Shown: piece by piece, positions 19,269 to 29,356 of the stretch
Layout of the letters: each line of letters opens with the position of its first letter
How positions within the stretch are numbered: position 1 is the first letter of the stretch
Source: an uncultured Pseudomonadota bacterium
GTDB taxonomy: Bacteria > Pseudomonadota > Gammaproteobacteria > Steroidobacterales > Woeseiaceae
Direction of reading: 5' to 3'
Assembly (NCBI GenBank): GCA_913055625.1
Contig: CAJXJW010000001.1
Span: forward strand, 496,001-560,000
DNA length: 64,000 nucleotides
The notes under the pieces: generated by a model
The model's database searches: none
What the model was told of the DNA's origin: nothing
Seen by the model: only the letters and a program-made list of their open reading frames with translations
Program-made: the position numbers and the translations under genes

Positions 19269-20330
19269 CTAGGCGTCGTCCTTCATGCGTTCGAACTTGT
19301 ACTTGTTGTTGGCCTGCAGGTACGCGTCCTTGCCCGAAATCCGGCCGGAGGAGACGAGGTTCATCAGCGCGGAATCCATCGTCTGCATGCCGACGTTGCC
19401 GCCGGACTGCATGGCCGTTTCGAGCTGGTCGAGCTTGCCCTGCCGGATCAGGTTGCCGACGGCCGGCGTGTTGATCAGGATCTCGAGTGCCGCGACCCGC
19501 CCGGCCTTGTTCTTCGTGGGCAGGAGCTGCTGCGAGATCACGCCCTTGAGCGACGTCGAGATCATCGTCCGGATGTGGCTCTGCTTGTCAGCGGGAAACG
19601 AGTTGACGATGCGGTCGACGGTCTGCCCGGCGCCATTCGTGTGCAGCGTGCCCATGACCAGGATGCCCATCTCCGCCGCGGTGACGGCGATACTGATGGT
19701 TTCGAGGTCGCGCATTTCGCCGACGAGGATGACGTCAGGGTCCTCGCGAAGGGCGGAGTGCAGGGCGGACGCGAAACTGTCGCTGTGCACGCCCACTTCG
19801 CGCTGGCTGATCAGGCAGCCCTGGGCGTTGTGGACGAACTCGACCGGGTCCTCGATCGTCAGGATGTGGCCCTTGAGCCGCTTGTTCATTGCGTCGATCA
19901 TCGCCGCGAGGGTCGTCGACTTGCCGGAGCCGGTCTTGCCGGTGACGAGGATCATGCCCTGGGTGTGCCGGCAGAGTTGGTGCACGACCTCGGGCATGCC
20001 GAGCTCGTCGAGCGTCAGCGCCTTGGACGGGATGGCACGAAGGATCGCACCGAGCCCGTTCAGGTGGCGGAATGCGTTGACGCGGAAGCGGGACACGTTC
20101 GGCATGTCGTAGGCGAAGTCCGCCGCATCGTCTCGGTCAAACTCGCGTTGCGTGACGCCGTCCATGATTTCCAGCAGGCATTCCTTGACGTGCTCGGTCG
20201 TGATGACCTCGTCCATCAGCACCTGCAACTCGCCGTGGATCCGGGCGCGTACCGGGTCGCCCGACAGGAAGTGCAGGTCGGAGGCGTTCGACTTCAGCGC
20301 GGCTTCGAGATAGCGGTCGATCTTCGGCAC
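19269..20330 (-). CDS. PilT/PilU-type twitching ATPase (second copy)
   Basis: Hexameric secretion-superfamily ATPase of the PilT family, 353 residues. N-terminal PAS-like part (NASDLHFLSGDPVRARIHG), Walker A GKTGSGKSTT, Asp box (LTIEDPVEFVH), Walker B region REDPDVILVGEMRD, His box GTLHTNGA, and the PilT C-terminal motif AVGNLIRQGKLDQL. GTG 20330 is four bases after the stop of the other PilT-type gene. Whether it is PilT, PilU or a separate paralogue cannot be decided; no other pilus genes are in the window. Third gene of the kinase-ATPase-ATPase cassette. Confidence 0.9.
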   Translation of the reverse strand: MPKIDRYLEAALKSNASDLHFLSGDPVRARIHGELQVLMDEVITTEHVKECLLEIMDGVTQREFDRDDAADFAYDMPNVSRFRVNAFRHLNGLGAILRAIPSKALTLDELGMPEVVHQLCRHTQGMILVTGKTGSGKSTTLAAMIDAMNKRLKGHILTIEDPVEFVHNAQGCLISQREVGVHSDSFASALHSALREDPDVILVGEMRDLETISIAVTAAEMGILVMGTLHTNGAGQTVDRIVNSFPADKQSHIRTMISTSLKGVISQQLLPTKNKAGRVAALEILINTPAVGNLIRQGKLDQLETAMQSGGNVGMQTMDSALMNLVSSGRISGKDAYLQANNKYKFERMKDDA

Positions 20331-20334
20331 GGTC

Positions 20335-21435
20335 TCAGCCCTCCCCGCCGCTGATGCCGAGCGTCGGGAGAATGTCGGTATCGGTGACGAAGCGTTCGAA
20401 CTTCTTCTTGTCGTTGGCGAAGCGAATGGCGTCGTTCGGATCGATGCGCTTGGCCTGGATCGCGTCGAGCAGTGCCTGGTCCAGGAGCTGCATGCCGGCA
20501 TCCTTGCCCGTCTGGAGCTGCGACGGGATCTGGTGCGTCTGGTCCGACGTGATCAGTTTCGCGATGGCCCGGTTGTTGACGAGGATCTCGAGGATGGCGC
20601 GCCGACCCCGGCCGTCCGGGGTCTTGACCAGCACCTGCGTGATCACCGCTTTCAGGCTCATCGACAGGAACGCCTTGGTCTGCTCGCGCAGCTCGCCGGG
20701 CAGCGCATCCACGATGCGGTCGATCGTCTTCACGGCACCGGTCGTGTGCAGCGTCCCGAGTACGAGATGGCCGGTCTCGGCTGCCGTCATCGCCATCATG
20801 ATCGTCTCGGCGTCGCGCAGCTCGCCCACGAGGATGACGTCGGGGTCCTCGCGCATCGCCGAGCGGACGCCGTCCGCGAAACTGTGGACGTGCGTGCCGA
20901 CCTCGCGCTGGATGACCTGGCTTTTCTTCGACGGGTGCACGAACTCGATCGGGTCCTCGAGACTGATGATGTTCATGTTTCGCCGCTCGTTGATGTGATT
21001 GATCATTGCGGCGAGCGTCGTGGACTTACCCGTGCCGGTGGAGCCGGTGACGAGCACCATGCCCTGGTGGTAATCGCAGAACTTGGCCAACACAGGCGGC
21101 ACGTCGAGTTTCTCGAGCGACGGTACGTCGCCCGGAATGAACCGGAAGACGGCCCCGACGCCGGTGATCTTCCGGAACACGTTCACGCGGAAGCGTCCGC
21201 CTTCCTCGGCGACGTAGGAAAAGTCCAGGTCGTGGCCCTGGGAGAGGCGCTCTTTCTGCGCCTGCGACAGGATCTCGTGGATGTAGGTCTCGAGTTCCGT
21301 GTCGGACAGTGCGCGGAACTTGATCGGCATCAGGTCGCCGTTCATCCGCAGCATCGGTGGCACGCCGACTGCCAGGTGAACGTCCGAGCAGCCCTGTGCC
21401 AGGCCGAGTTTCAGGAATGCATCGATTCTGGCCAT
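20335..21435 (-). CDS. PilT/PilU-type twitching ATPase (first copy)
   Basis: 366-residue PilT-family ATPase with Walker A GSTGTGKSTT, Asp box SLEDPIEFVH, Walker B region REDPDVILVGELRD and His box GTLHTTGA, so hydrolysis should be possible. It differs from its neighbour at 19269-20330 in the C-terminal motif: AIAKLITSDQTHQIPSQLQ replaces the AIRNLIREGK-like sequence needed for retraction in studied PilT proteins. This argues for PilU-like or specialised function. ATG 21435 begins two bases after the stop of the HEAT-kinase gene, indicating a single transcript. Confidence 0.9.
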   Translation of the reverse strand: MARIDAFLKLGLAQGCSDVHLAVGVPPMLRMNGDLMPIKFRALSDTELETYIHEILSQAQKERLSQGHDLDFSYVAEEGGRFRVNVFRKITGVGAVFRFIPGDVPSLEKLDVPPVLAKFCDYHQGMVLVTGSTGTGKSTTLAAMINHINERRNMNIISLEDPIEFVHPSKKSQVIQREVGTHVHSFADGVRSAMREDPDVILVGELRDAETIMMAMTAAETGHLVLGTLHTTGAVKTIDRIVDALPGELREQTKAFLSMSLKAVITQVLVKTPDGRGRRAILEILVNNRAIAKLITSDQTHQIPSQLQTGKDAGMQLLDQALLDAIQAKRIDPNDAIRFANDKKKFERFVTDTDILPTLGISGGEG

Positions 21436-21437
21436 GT

Positions 21438-23888
21438 TCAGGCACGCACGGCGTCGAGCGCCGCCGTCAGTTCTCCCATCGACTTGTAGCGCTTGGTCTT
21501 ATCGACCGACATGGCCTTGGTGATGACTTCCGCGAACTCGTCCGGTATCGCCGGGTTGATCTCCTGTGCGGCCTTCGCCTTTCCCTGCACGTGCTGGTAC
21601 ATGACGGACATGTGATCGCCGCGGCTGTACGGAGGGATGCCGGTTGCCATCTCGTACATGATGACGCCCACGCTGTAGACGTCGGCCGTCTCGTCCACCT
21701 TCTTGCCGAGAATCTGCTCCGGCGCCATGTACTTGGGCGAGCCGATGACGTAGCCGGTCTTCGTGAGCTGCGTATCGCCGCTGGAAGCCGCGGCGGCGAC
21801 GCCGAAGTCCACGATCTTCAACAGGCCCTCGTCGTTGACCAGGATGTTGGCGGGTTTCAGGTCGCGGTGGATGACGCCGGCCTGGTGCGCGACGGCCATG
21901 CCGGTAGCGATGTCGCGCGAAAACTTGAGGCACTTCTTGATATCCATCGGCTTGCTGTCCGGGATCTCGCCCGACAGTGTGTGCGACGGGAAATACTCCA
22001 TCGAGATCGCGTAGCAGCCCTGCAGGTGCAGGAAGTCGTAGATGCGAATGACGTTTCGGTGCGTGATCTTGCGCGAGTAGCGCAACTCGTGCACGAAGCG
22101 CTTCATCATTTCCTCGTCCGAGGAGACGTTCGGGTTCAGGAACTTGAGGATGAGCCGCTCGTCGACGACCTCGTCCTCGACGAGCAGCACGGTGCCGAAC
22201 GCGCCCTTGCCGATCTTCTCGATGTACTTGTAACGGCCGTCAATGACTTCGCCGGGCTTGAGTTTCGAGATGTCGAGAATGGCAGGCGCCTGCGCGGCCG
22301 GGGCCGCTGCCTCGGCAATCTCGTCCTCGTCGAGCTCGCCGACCCGGCTTGCCGCCTTGGCCTCCTTCAGAAGCCTGTCGAGGTCCTCGCCCTCGAGCAG
22401 CATCGTGCGGGTGTTTTCGGCGATTTTCTTCGCGCGCACGTTTTCCTCGAGAACGGTTTCGGAGAAGCGGGCGTCGAGATCCTTGAGCGCGCCGTCGGCG
22501 ATGTTAATGATCGTAGCGTCGTCCACCTGCTTGACGCGCTTCAGTACGCCGCGAATCGTGTCCGCGTGCGACTCGTCGGCAAGCTTGGCCAGCGCCTTGA
22601 TCGCCTCGAGCTGGATCTCGCGCTCCGGGCGCTTGAGCATCGGCACGATCTGCACGATGTGGCGTGCGTCACCCATTTTCGCCAGTGCGCGGATGATGAC
22701 GGTGTCGGTCTTCGGGTCCTTGCCGAGAAGGCTTTCCAGCTTGGGCAGCGCCTTGGGGCTGCCAATCTGCGATAACGCGTCGATGGCCCTCTCGCGGACC
22801 CACCAGTCCGTGTCGTCCGTGGCGGCGATGAGGTGATTGACGGCACGCTCGTCCTTCATCGCGTTCAGGATCTCGATCGCCGTGCGCCGGATCTCCTCGT
22901 CCTTGTCGCGGATGAGCGCGACTACCGAATCGACGACCTTCGGGCCGCCGATCTCGGCGAGGGCATCGCCGGCGCGGGAACGCACCCACCAGTCGTTGTC
23001 CTTGAGCACCGTCAGCAGGTCCTTGACGGAATCGACGGTGCCGACCTCGTTCAGGACCTCGACGGCGGCCCGGCGCGCGTACTCCGACTCGTCCTTCAGC
23101 GCGTCGGCCAGGTACCTGACCGTCTCCGGGTGCTTGATCTGGATCATCATGTCGACGGCTTTCGACTGCACGTCGAGATCCGGGTCCTGCAGCAGTTTCG
23201 CGACGGCTGCGATGTTGACGTTGCCGGGCCTGCCCGCGAGGGCGCCCAGCGCCGCGCTGCGGACCATCTTGTTCGGATCGCGGAGCTGGACCTCCAGCGA
23301 GTGGTTGATCTCGTCGGTGTTGAACCGGGACAGGAGCTGGATCAGGTGAATCTTGATGATCGGGTCCTTGCCGCCCATCCGGGCCACCAGGTCCGGGACC
23401 ATCTCCGGGCGGATGATTTCCTCGATGATCTTGAAGACGGCCGCCTTTTCCTTCGTGTCGAGGTCGTAGGCCGCCTGCAGGAGTTCGTGGACCGACAGGT
23501 CCTGCTTGTGGACCCGCAGGACCTCGATCAGCGCGGGCTTGGAGACCTCCGGGTCCTCGAACCAGGCGAGCAGGGCGTTTGCGTTGTAGTCGGTCGAGCC
23601 GCACAGCGCCCAGGCGGTACCCTTGACCACGCGCTCGTTGCCGTCCGCGAGGCCCTCGCGGTACTCGGGCAGGGTCTTGTCGGAAATCAGCGCCGTGAGG
23701 ATGTCGACGAACATCATCGTGTGCGACTTGTCGGACAGCGCGAGCGCGTCGATGAGCTTCGGGATGGCCTTCGGGCCCGCGCGCTTGAGCCTTTCCATCA
23801 GGTTCAACGCGCGGCTCGACGTCGGATCGGACTCCGCCATCAGCGCATTGATCTGTTGGTCCGCTCTGAACGTGCCTAGGAGGCCCAC
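21438..23888 (-). CDS. HEAT-repeat / Hanks-type Ser/Thr protein kinase fusion
   Basis: 816-residue cytosolic protein. Residues about 1-490 are a run of HEAT/PBS-lyase-type repeats, with near-identical units such as DNDWWVRSRAGDALAEIG and DTDWWVRERAIDALSQIG. A helical Ala-rich linker follows, then a complete kinase domain at 551-816: glycine loop IGKGAFGTV, Lys582 (LILKFL), HRDLKPAN at 674-681, DFG at 694-696 and SPKYMAPEQ. No membrane helix or PASTA domain. GTG 23888 has GGAG five bases upstream. It is followed at two bases by a PilT-type ATPase, so phosphorylation of the motors or their partners is a reasonable guess, not shown. Confidence 0.92.
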   Translation of the reverse strand: MGLLGTFRADQQINALMAESDPTSSRALNLMERLKRAGPKAIPKLIDALALSDKSHTMMFVDILTALISDKTLPEYREGLADGNERVVKGTAWALCGSTDYNANALLAWFEDPEVSKPALIEVLRVHKQDLSVHELLQAAYDLDTKEKAAVFKIIEEIIRPEMVPDLVARMGGKDPIIKIHLIQLLSRFNTDEINHSLEVQLRDPNKMVRSAALGALAGRPGNVNIAAVAKLLQDPDLDVQSKAVDMMIQIKHPETVRYLADALKDESEYARRAAVEVLNEVGTVDSVKDLLTVLKDNDWWVRSRAGDALAEIGGPKVVDSVVALIRDKDEEIRRTAIEILNAMKDERAVNHLIAATDDTDWWVRERAIDALSQIGSPKALPKLESLLGKDPKTDTVIIRALAKMGDARHIVQIVPMLKRPEREIQLEAIKALAKLADESHADTIRGVLKRVKQVDDATIINIADGALKDLDARFSETVLEENVRAKKIAENTRTMLLEGEDLDRLLKEAKAASRVGELDEDEIAEAAAPAAQAPAILDISKLKPGEVIDGRYKYIEKIGKGAFGTVLLVEDEVVDERLILKFLNPNVSSDEEMMKRFVHELRYSRKITHRNVIRIYDFLHLQGCYAISMEYFPSHTLSGEIPDSKPMDIKKCLKFSRDIATGMAVAHQAGVIHRDLKPANILVNDEGLLKIVDFGVAAAASSGDTQLTKTGYVIGSPKYMAPEQILGKKVDETADVYSVGVIMYEMATGIPPYSRGDHMSVMYQHVQGKAKAAQEINPAIPDEFAEVITKAMSVDKTKRYKSMGELTAALDAVRA

Positions 23889-24270
23889 GAGTGCTCCATG
23901 CCGTGTCTCGCCCCACCGCCCGGCGTCGCAACACGCAAATCCCGCGCTGTCCGAGCCGGGGGGGTAGTCAGTCGTATTGGGGTCGTATCCCGATCCAAGT
24001 CCACATGCTCAAGTATTCGGCGCAAATCGACTCCTGCGCGGCTTGGCCGCACAAGTCAGTGCTCTCTGCGTAAAACCCGACGCGGCATTATGCCACATAG
24101 CCCGTCCCGCAATGCCTCACCGGGCGGCGCACGTCGCCACGCACCGCCATTGCCCCACTGCGGAAACGGAGCCTTGGGTTTGTCCGGCGCTTCGCTACAA
24201 TGTGCGCCCCCGGCCGGCCCCCGCAGCGGAGCCCAGGCCAAGAATTTTACCTAATGCGTGGACCCGAACT
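23889..24270. other. Divergent intergenic region between HEAT-kinase gene and mrp
   Basis: 382 bases without a convincing gene. The plus-strand side holds a good sigma-70 promoter for mrp (listed separately). For the kinase gene the best minus-strand candidate is CATAAT at 24092-24087, with TTGCGG only 14 bases further upstream, which is a poor spacing. Short open frames here lack a ribosome site or recognisable product. Confidence 0.5.
24174..24201 (+). promoter_or_regulatory. Putative sigma-70 promoter of mrp-dcd
   Basis: TTGGGT at 24174-24179 and TACAAT at 24196-24201 with a 16-base spacer. This would give a 5' leader of about 60 bases before the mrp GTG at 24271. Seen by eye; no transcript data. 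Confidence 0.55.
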
Positions 24271-25365
24271 GTGACGCCGTCAACAGAATCCGATGTCGAT
24301 AAAGCCCTGAAATCCATCGACTTAGACCAGGCCGGAAGGAAACTGGGTGAAGTTGCCACGGTCAGCGTCGACGAGCGGTCCGAACGCCGCATCGCCGTAT
24401 CCGTCCGGTTCGGACTGCCGCTGGCACGGGCCTTCGACCCGATCCGGGCGCGCATCGCCGAAGCGGTGACGGCGGCAACCGGCGTCCGCGACGTCGACGT
24501 AAGGCTGGAAACTGACATCGTGGCGCACGGGGTCCAGCGCAACCTGAAGCCGTTGCCCGGCATTCGCAACGTCGTCGCGGTGGCGTCCGGGAAGGGCGGC
24601 GTCGGCAAATCGACCGTCGCGGTCAATCTCGCGCTCGCGCTCGCGGCGGACGGCGCCAGGGTCGGTCTGCTCGATGCCGACATCTACGGGCCGAGCCAGC
24701 CGCACATGACGGGCCTCGCCGGCCGGCACCCGGTCAGCGAAGACGGCAAGACGATGGCGCCGCTCGAGGCTCACGGCCTCGCGGTCATGTCGATCGGCTT
24801 TCTCGTGGATCCCGACCAACCGATGGTCTGGCGCGGGCCGATGGTGACGTCGGCACTGAACCAGCTCCTGACGCAGACGCGCTGGGGCGAACTCGACTAC
24901 CTGGTGGTCGACATGCCGCCCGGCACGGGCGACATCCAGCTCACGCTGTCGCAGCAGGTGCCGGTGTCCGGTGCGGTCATCGTCACGACGCCGCAGGACA
25001 TCGCCGCGATCGACGCGCGAAAGGGTCTCGCGATGTTCCGCAAGGTGTCGATCCCGGTGCTGGGTGTCATCGAGAACATGAGCACGCACGTCTGCACCCA
25101 CTGCGGGCACGAGGAGGCGCTGTTCGGCGCGGGCGGCGGCGACCGGATCGCCGCGGATTTCGGCGTGACCCTGCTCGGCAAGCTGCCGCTCGACGCCAGC
25201 ATCCGCGAGCAGACGGACGAGGGACGCCCGACCGTCATCGCCGACCCCGAGTCGCCGGCAGCCGGAGCCTACCTGCGGGCCGCACGCCGTACCGCGGCGG
25301 AACTGGCCGTGCAGGGTCGCGACTACAGCGCCCGTTTTCCGAAGATCGTCGTAGAGGACAGTTGA
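24271..25365 (+). CDS. mrp: Mrp/ApbC iron-sulfur cluster carrier ATPase
   Basis: P-loop ATPase that carries Fe-S clusters to apoproteins. 364 residues: an N-terminal MIP18/DUF59-like domain (about 1-90), the deviant Walker [19 protein letters not shown], Walker [14 protein letters not shown], and the cluster-binding C-x2-C in [13 protein letters not shown] 24271 is the first start upstream of the conserved N-terminus; longer frames begin in non-coding sequence. The stop overlaps the dcd ATG by one base (TGATG). Confidence 0.95.
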   Translation: MTPSTESDVDKALKSIDLDQAGRKLGEVATVSVDERSERRIAVSVRFGLPLARAFDPIRARIAEAVTAATGVRDVDVRLETDIVAHGVQRNLKPLPGIRNVVAVASGKGGVGKSTVAVNLALALAADGARVGLLDADIYGPSQPHMTGLAGRHPVSEDGKTMAPLEAHGLAVMSIGFLVDPDQPMVWRGPMVTSALNQLLTQTRWGELDYLVVDMPPGTGDIQLTLSQQVPVSGAVIVTTPQDIAAIDARKGLAMFRKVSIPVLGVIENMSTHVCTHCGHEEALFGAGGGDRIAADFGVTLLGKLPLDASIREQTDEGRPTVIADPESPAAGAYLRAARRTAAELAVQGRDYSARFPKIVVEDS

Positions 25366-25931
25366 TGAGCATCAAATCCGATCGCTGGATTCGCCGCATG
25401 GCCGCGGAACACGGCATGCTGGAGCCCTTCGAGCCCGGCCAGGTCCGCGAGGCGGGCGGCGAACGCATCGTGTCCTACGGCACGTCGAGCTACGGCTACG
25501 ACGTGCGCTGTTCCGACGAGTTCAAGATCTTCACGAACATCAACTCGGCGATCGTCGACCCGAAGCGTTTCGACGCGAACAGCTTCGTCGACGTGAAGAG
25601 CGACGTCTGCGTCATCCCGCCGAACTCCTTCGCGCTGGCACGTACCGTCGAGTACTTCCGGATTCCCCGCAACGTACTCACGATCTGCCTCGGCAAGTCG
25701 ACCTACGCGCGCTGCGGCATCATCGTCAACGTCACGCCGCTGGAGCCCGAATGGGAAGGGCACGTGACACTGGAGTTCTCGAACACGACGCCACTGCCGG
25801 CGAAGATTTACGCGAACGAAGGTGTCGCGCAGATGCTGTTCTTCGAGTCCGACGAGGTCTGCGAAACCTCGTACGCCGATCGCGGCGGCAAGTACCAGGG
25901 GCAGGTCGGCGTCACGCTCCCGAAGGCCTGA
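25365..25931 (+). CDS. dcd: dCTP deaminase
   Basis: Homotrimeric enzyme that deaminates dCTP to dUTP for thymidylate synthesis. 188 residues, close to the 193 of E. coli. The family motifs [32 protein letters not shown] and [10 protein letters not shown] (catalytic Glu) are present; the last residues [10 protein letters not shown] fit the nucleotide-closing tail. ATG 25365 overlaps the mrp stop. Only two bases separate its end from the end of convergent purN. Confidence 0.96.
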   Translation: MSIKSDRWIRRMAAEHGMLEPFEPGQVREAGGERIVSYGTSSYGYDVRCSDEFKIFTNINSAIVDPKRFDANSFVDVKSDVCVIPPNSFALARTVEYFRIPRNVLTICLGKSTYARCGIIVNVTPLEPEWEGHVTLEFSNTTPLPAKIYANEGVAQMLFFESDEVCETSYADRGGKYQGQVGVTLPKA

Positions 25932-25933
25932 CG

Positions 25934-26602
25934 TCAGGCGTCGAGATCCTCGACGATCGGCTCCTCGAGCCGTCGGCCATCGAGCCAGGCCGCGCCGTCA
26001 CTGTACGCGAGCCTGCCTTCGCCGAACCAGGCGGCGGCCTCCGGGTAGATCCGGTGTTCGAGCGACTGAACACGCCGCATCAGCGATGCCGGCGTATCGT
26101 CCTCGCGAATGGCGAGGCGCCCGGCCAGCACGCGCGGACCACCGTCCAGCACCTCGGTCACGAAATGCACGGTACTGCCGTGCGCGGCGTCACCGGCCTC
26201 CAGCGCCCTCCGGTGCGTATCGAGCCCGGGATACTTCGGCAGCAGCGCGGGGTGGATGTTGAGAATGCGGCCGGCGTAGCGCCGGACGAACCACGGGCTC
26301 AGAATGCGCATGAAGCCCGCGAGGATCACGAGCTCGATGCCGCTGTCATCGAGCCGCGCCGCGATCGCGCGGTCGAAAGCTTCCCGCGACGCGAAGTCGC
26401 CATGTGCGATGAGGTTCGTCGATATGCCGGCATCGCGGGCCCGGGTCAGCCCGTACGCGTCCGCGCGATTCGACAGGACGAGAGCGAGGTCCAGCGGCAG
26501 TCGGCCGGCGTCGCGCCGGTCGATGAACGCCTGCAGGTTCGTGCCGGAACCGGATACGAGAATGGCGGCGCGGCAGCCGGCGGCACGGGCCTCGCGGCTC
26601 AA
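25934..26602 (-). CDS. purN: Phosphoribosylglycinamide formyltransferase
   Basis: Transfers formyl from 10-formyl-THF to GAR in purine synthesis. [14 protein letters not shown] is the phosphate-binding loop, [16 protein letters not shown] holds the catalytic Asn and His, and EVLDGGP the Asp. The start is TTG 26602, overlapping the purM stop in TTGA; no ATG or GTG is available in this frame between purM and the first conserved strand. 222 residues with a short basic N-terminal extension compared with E. coli (212). Confidence 0.93.
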   Translation of the reverse strand: MSREARAAGCRAAILVSGSGTNLQAFIDRRDAGRLPLDLALVLSNRADAYGLTRARDAGISTNLIAHGDFASREAFDRAIAARLDDSGIELVILAGFMRILSPWFVRRYAGRILNIHPALLPKYPGLDTHRRALEAGDAAHGSTVHFVTEVLDGGPRVLAGRLAIREDDTPASLMRRVQSLEHRIYPEAAAWFGEGRLAYSDGAAWLDGRRLEEPIVEDLDA

Positions 26603-27618
26603 ACGTACCGCACCTTGCCGTTGCCGGCGATCATCCGGCCGATTCGCCAGGCCCGCTCGCCACTCGCGGCCAGCGATTCGAGGGCCGCATCCACGCGTTC
26701 TTCCTCGATCACGGCAATCATGCCGACGCCGCAATTGAACGTGCGGCGCATCTCGGCGAAGTCGATGCCGCCGTGCTCCGCGAGCCAGTCGAACACCGGG
26801 CCGCGGCGCCAGCTGTGCGTGTCGATTTCCGCATCCAGCGTGTTTCCGTGAATTCGCGGCAGGTTCTCGGTGATGCCGCCGCCGGTGATGTGGGCGAGCC
26901 CGCGGACCGGCACCTGCTCCATCAGTTTGCGCACCGCCCGAACGTAGATCCGGGTCGGGGCCAGCAGCCGCTGTGACGCCGGCTGGCCGTCGATGTCCAC
27001 GTCGCCGGTGCGCTCGAGCACGCGGCGAATCAGCGAGTATCCGTTCGAGTGCGGCCCGCTGGAGGCGATGCCGATCAGTGCGTCGCCGGTGCCGATACGG
27101 CTGCCGTCGATCATCTCCTTGCGCTCAACGGCGCCGACGCAGAATCCGGCGAGGTCGTACTCGCCCTCCGCATACATGTCGGGCATTTCCGCCGTTTCGC
27201 CGCCGATGAGCGCCGCGCCGGCCTGCCGGCAACCCTCGGCAATGCCCTCGATGACGGTGGCCGCGGTATCGACGTCGAGCCGGCCACACGCGAAATAGTC
27301 GAGAAAGAACAGCGGCTCGGCGCCCGTGACCAGTACATCGTTGGCGCACATCGCGACGAGGTCGATGCCGATGGTCGCGTGCCGGCCGGTCTGCTGCGCC
27401 AGCTTGAGTTTCGTCCCTACCCCGTCGGTGCCTGACACCAGTACGGGCTCCTCGTAGCGTCCGGGTGGTAGCGCGAACAGGCCGCCGAAGCCGCCGAGAC
27501 CGGCCAGGACCTCGGGACGGCGCGTCGCCGCCACGGAGGGCCGGATTCGTTCGACCAGTGCGTTGCCGGCATCGATATCGACACCGGCATCCTTGTACGT
27601 CAGTGGCTTCTCACTCAT
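26599..27618 (-). CDS. purM: Phosphoribosylformylglycinamidine cyclo-ligase (AIR synthetase)
   Basis: ATP-dependent closure of the imidazole ring in purine synthesis. 339 residues; motifs [12 protein letters not shown] at the N-terminus, [26 protein letters not shown], and [14 protein letters not shown] are typical. ATG 27618 ([13 protein letters not shown]) is chosen; upstream in-frame codons lie in the divergent spacer. Operon with purN by a four-base overlap. Confidence 0.97.
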   Translation of the reverse strand: MSEKPLTYKDAGVDIDAGNALVERIRPSVAATRRPEVLAGLGGFGGLFALPPGRYEEPVLVSGTDGVGTKLKLAQQTGRHATIGIDLVAMCANDVLVTGAEPLFFLDYFACGRLDVDTAATVIEGIAEGCRQAGAALIGGETAEMPDMYAEGEYDLAGFCVGAVERKEMIDGSRIGTGDALIGIASSGPHSNGYSLIRRVLERTGDVDIDGQPASQRLLAPTRIYVRAVRKLMEQVPVRGLAHITGGGITENLPRIHGNTLDAEIDTHSWRRGPVFDWLAEHGGIDFAEMRRTFNCGVGMIAVIEEERVDAALESLAASGERAWRIGRMIAGNGKVRYV

Positions 27619-27730
27619 GAGCGGGATCGGGAATCCTGGATGGAATCGGGGGAAACGAGAGGGGAAACGATGGTCGCCTTGCGCGCGAACGATATAATAG
27701 TCGCTGGGCACGCAACGGGAAACCACCGGA

Positions 27731-28789
27731 ATGAAGTATTGGCTGCTGGCGCTGATCGGCGTCATGACGACCGTGTCGGCGCCGGCCGTCGAAGTGGCTT
27801 CGCTGTTCACGGCGGAAGTCCCGCTCGACCAGCGGGAGCGTGACCCGCGCGCGGCTGCGTACGATGCGGCGCTGCGCGAGGTCGTGTTGCGCGTTTCCGG
27901 ATCCGAGGTGCTGGCCGACGCGGACCTCTACGAGGCGTTGTTTCCGGATCCCGCGGCCTACGTCGTGCAGTTTCAGCCGGGTGCCAGGGACACGCTCGTC
28001 GTGACCTTCGACGGCCAGGCGCTGGAGCGTACGCTGCGGTCGGCCGGGCAGACGGTGTGGGGCGGCGACCGGCCGTTGACGCTGGTCTGGCTGGCCGTCG
28101 ACTGGGGCCAGGGCGAACGGGAGATCGTCGGCGCGGCCGATGTTCTGGAGCGGCCCGACGACGGCCGTTCCGGGAATCGCAACCGGCAACTCCGCGACCG
28201 CGTACTCGATGTCGCCGCCCGCCGCGGCTTGCCGGTTGCGTTTCCCCTGCTTGACAGCGAGGATCTCGAGCGGATCGAGTTCAGTGACGTGTGGGGCGGT
28301 TTCGACGAGCGTGTCATTGCGGCATCGGCCCGCTACGACGTGAACTCGATCCTCATCGGCCGCGTGCGTGCAACGGGTGCCGTGGAGCAGGCGCGCTGGA
28401 CGTATTTCTTCGGCGACGAGCAGCGCAACTGGAGCGGGCAGGCCGAGACCGTGATGGCGCAGGTGTCCGAGCTCCTGGCAAGCCAGTTCGCGATTGGCGG
28501 CAATGAGCCGGTTCGCGCGGTAACGCTGCGGGTCGGCGGCATTACCAGTGTCGAGGCCTATGGCGACGTGCAGCAGACGCTGGCGAGCGTCAACGTCATC
28601 GAGCACTTCACGGTCGCCGAAGTGGCCGGTGACCGGGTTACGTTTCGCGTCGACGCGCACGGTGGAGCGGAACGACTGGCGCGTGCCCTGCGATTCGAAG
28701 GGCTCGTTGAACAGGACCGTATCGACATGAGCGCTTTCGGCGTGTCCGACCCGGCGCTCGATACGCTGGATTTCTTCTACGGGCCCTGA
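27731..28789 (+). CDS. DUF2066 domain protein, exported
   Basis: 352 residues with an N-terminal signal peptide ([19 protein letters not shown]). The DUF2066 pattern is visible in [29 protein letters not shown] and [13 protein letters not shown]. Function unknown, but this family regularly sits between purM and hda in gammaproteobacteria, as here. TATAAT at 27693-27698 is a possible -10 box, without a clear -35. First gene of DUF2066-phosphatidyltransferase-perM-hda. Confidence 0.85.
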   Translation: MKYWLLALIGVMTTVSAPAVEVASLFTAEVPLDQRERDPRAAAYDAALREVVLRVSGSEVLADADLYEALFPDPAAYVVQFQPGARDTLVVTFDGQALERTLRSAGQTVWGGDRPLTLVWLAVDWGQGEREIVGAADVLERPDDGRSGNRNRQLRDRVLDVAARRGLPVAFPLLDSEDLERIEFSDVWGGFDERVIAASARYDVNSILIGRVRATGAVEQARWTYFFGDEQRNWSGQAETVMAQVSELLASQFAIGGNEPVRAVTLRVGGITSVEAYGDVQQTLASVNVIEHFTVAEVAGDRVTFRVDAHGGAERLARALRFEGLVEQDRIDMSAFGVSDPALDTLDFFYGP

Positions 28790-28804
28790 TTGGGGACGGG
28801 CTGA

Positions 28805-29356
28805 ATGGCGCTCTCCTGGATTCCGAACGCAATTTCCCTGCTGCGCATCGCGCTCGTCGCGCCGGTGTTGTGGTTCATGCTGCGGGGCGAGTTCGGCTGG
28901 GCGCTGCTGTTGTTCTGGATCGCGGGCTTTTCCGATGGTCTGGACGGGTATCTTGCGAACCGCTTCGACTGGCAGTCCCGCCTGGGCGCGCTGCTCGATC
29001 CGGTCGCGGATAAGCTCCTCGTCAACGGGATGTTCATCACCCTGGCGATCATCGGCCTGATTCCCGGGTGGCTCGCGGTCGTCGTGATCCTGCGTGACGT
29101 GGTCATCGTGAGCGGCGCGGTTGCCTACCATTACCTGATCGAGCCGGTCGACGGCGAGCCGACCAGCATCAGCAAGTTGAACACGACGTTCCAGCTCCTT
29201 TTCCTGCTGTTCGTGCTCAGCCGGGCCGCGTTCGACTGGCCGGCCGACATCACGATCACGGTGCTCGGTGCCGCGACGCTCGTGACCGTGGTCATCAGCG
29301 GCCTCGACTACGTATTGCGGTGGTCCGGCCGCGCACGACGGAGGGCAGAAACGTGA
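28805..29356 (+). CDS. CDP-alcohol phosphatidyltransferase family protein
   Basis: Membrane enzyme of phospholipid synthesis, 183 residues with about five or six helices. The catalytic signature is SDGLDGYLANRFDWQSRLG followed by ALLDPVADK, which gives the paired Asp-x2-Asp and Asp-x3-Asp metal ligands. Phosphatidylglycerophosphate synthase or a cardiolipin synthase of the same fold are the likely activities; sequence alone does not decide. Its TGA overlaps the GTG of the next gene (GTGA). Confidence 0.88.
   Translation: MALSWIPNAISLLRIALVAPVLWFMLRGEFGWALLLFWIAGFSDGLDGYLANRFDWQSRLGALLDPVADKLLVNGMFITLAIIGLIPGWLAVVVILRDVVIVSGAVAYHYLIEPVDGEPTSISKLNTTFQLLFLLFVLSRAAFDWPADITITVLGAATLVTVVISGLDYVLRWSGRARRRAET

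Noticed and set aside
17328..20354. Plus-strand open frame of 1008 codons opposite metG and the PilT-type gene
   Set aside because: It is the antisense of two well-recognised genes and its product is low-complexity, rich in Arg, Val, Asp and His, as expected from GC-rich shadows.
21438..23888. HEAT-kinase as part of an antiphage defence system
   Set aside because: Its partners are PilT-type motors, and no nuclease, NTPase-effector or mobile gene lies nearby; housekeeping surroundings make this unlikely.
27685..27698. Full sigma-70 promoter before the DUF2066 gene
   Set aside because: TATAAT is perfect, but the nearest TTG-type -35 (TTGCGC at 27679) is only eight bases away; no -35 was seen at 16-18 bases.
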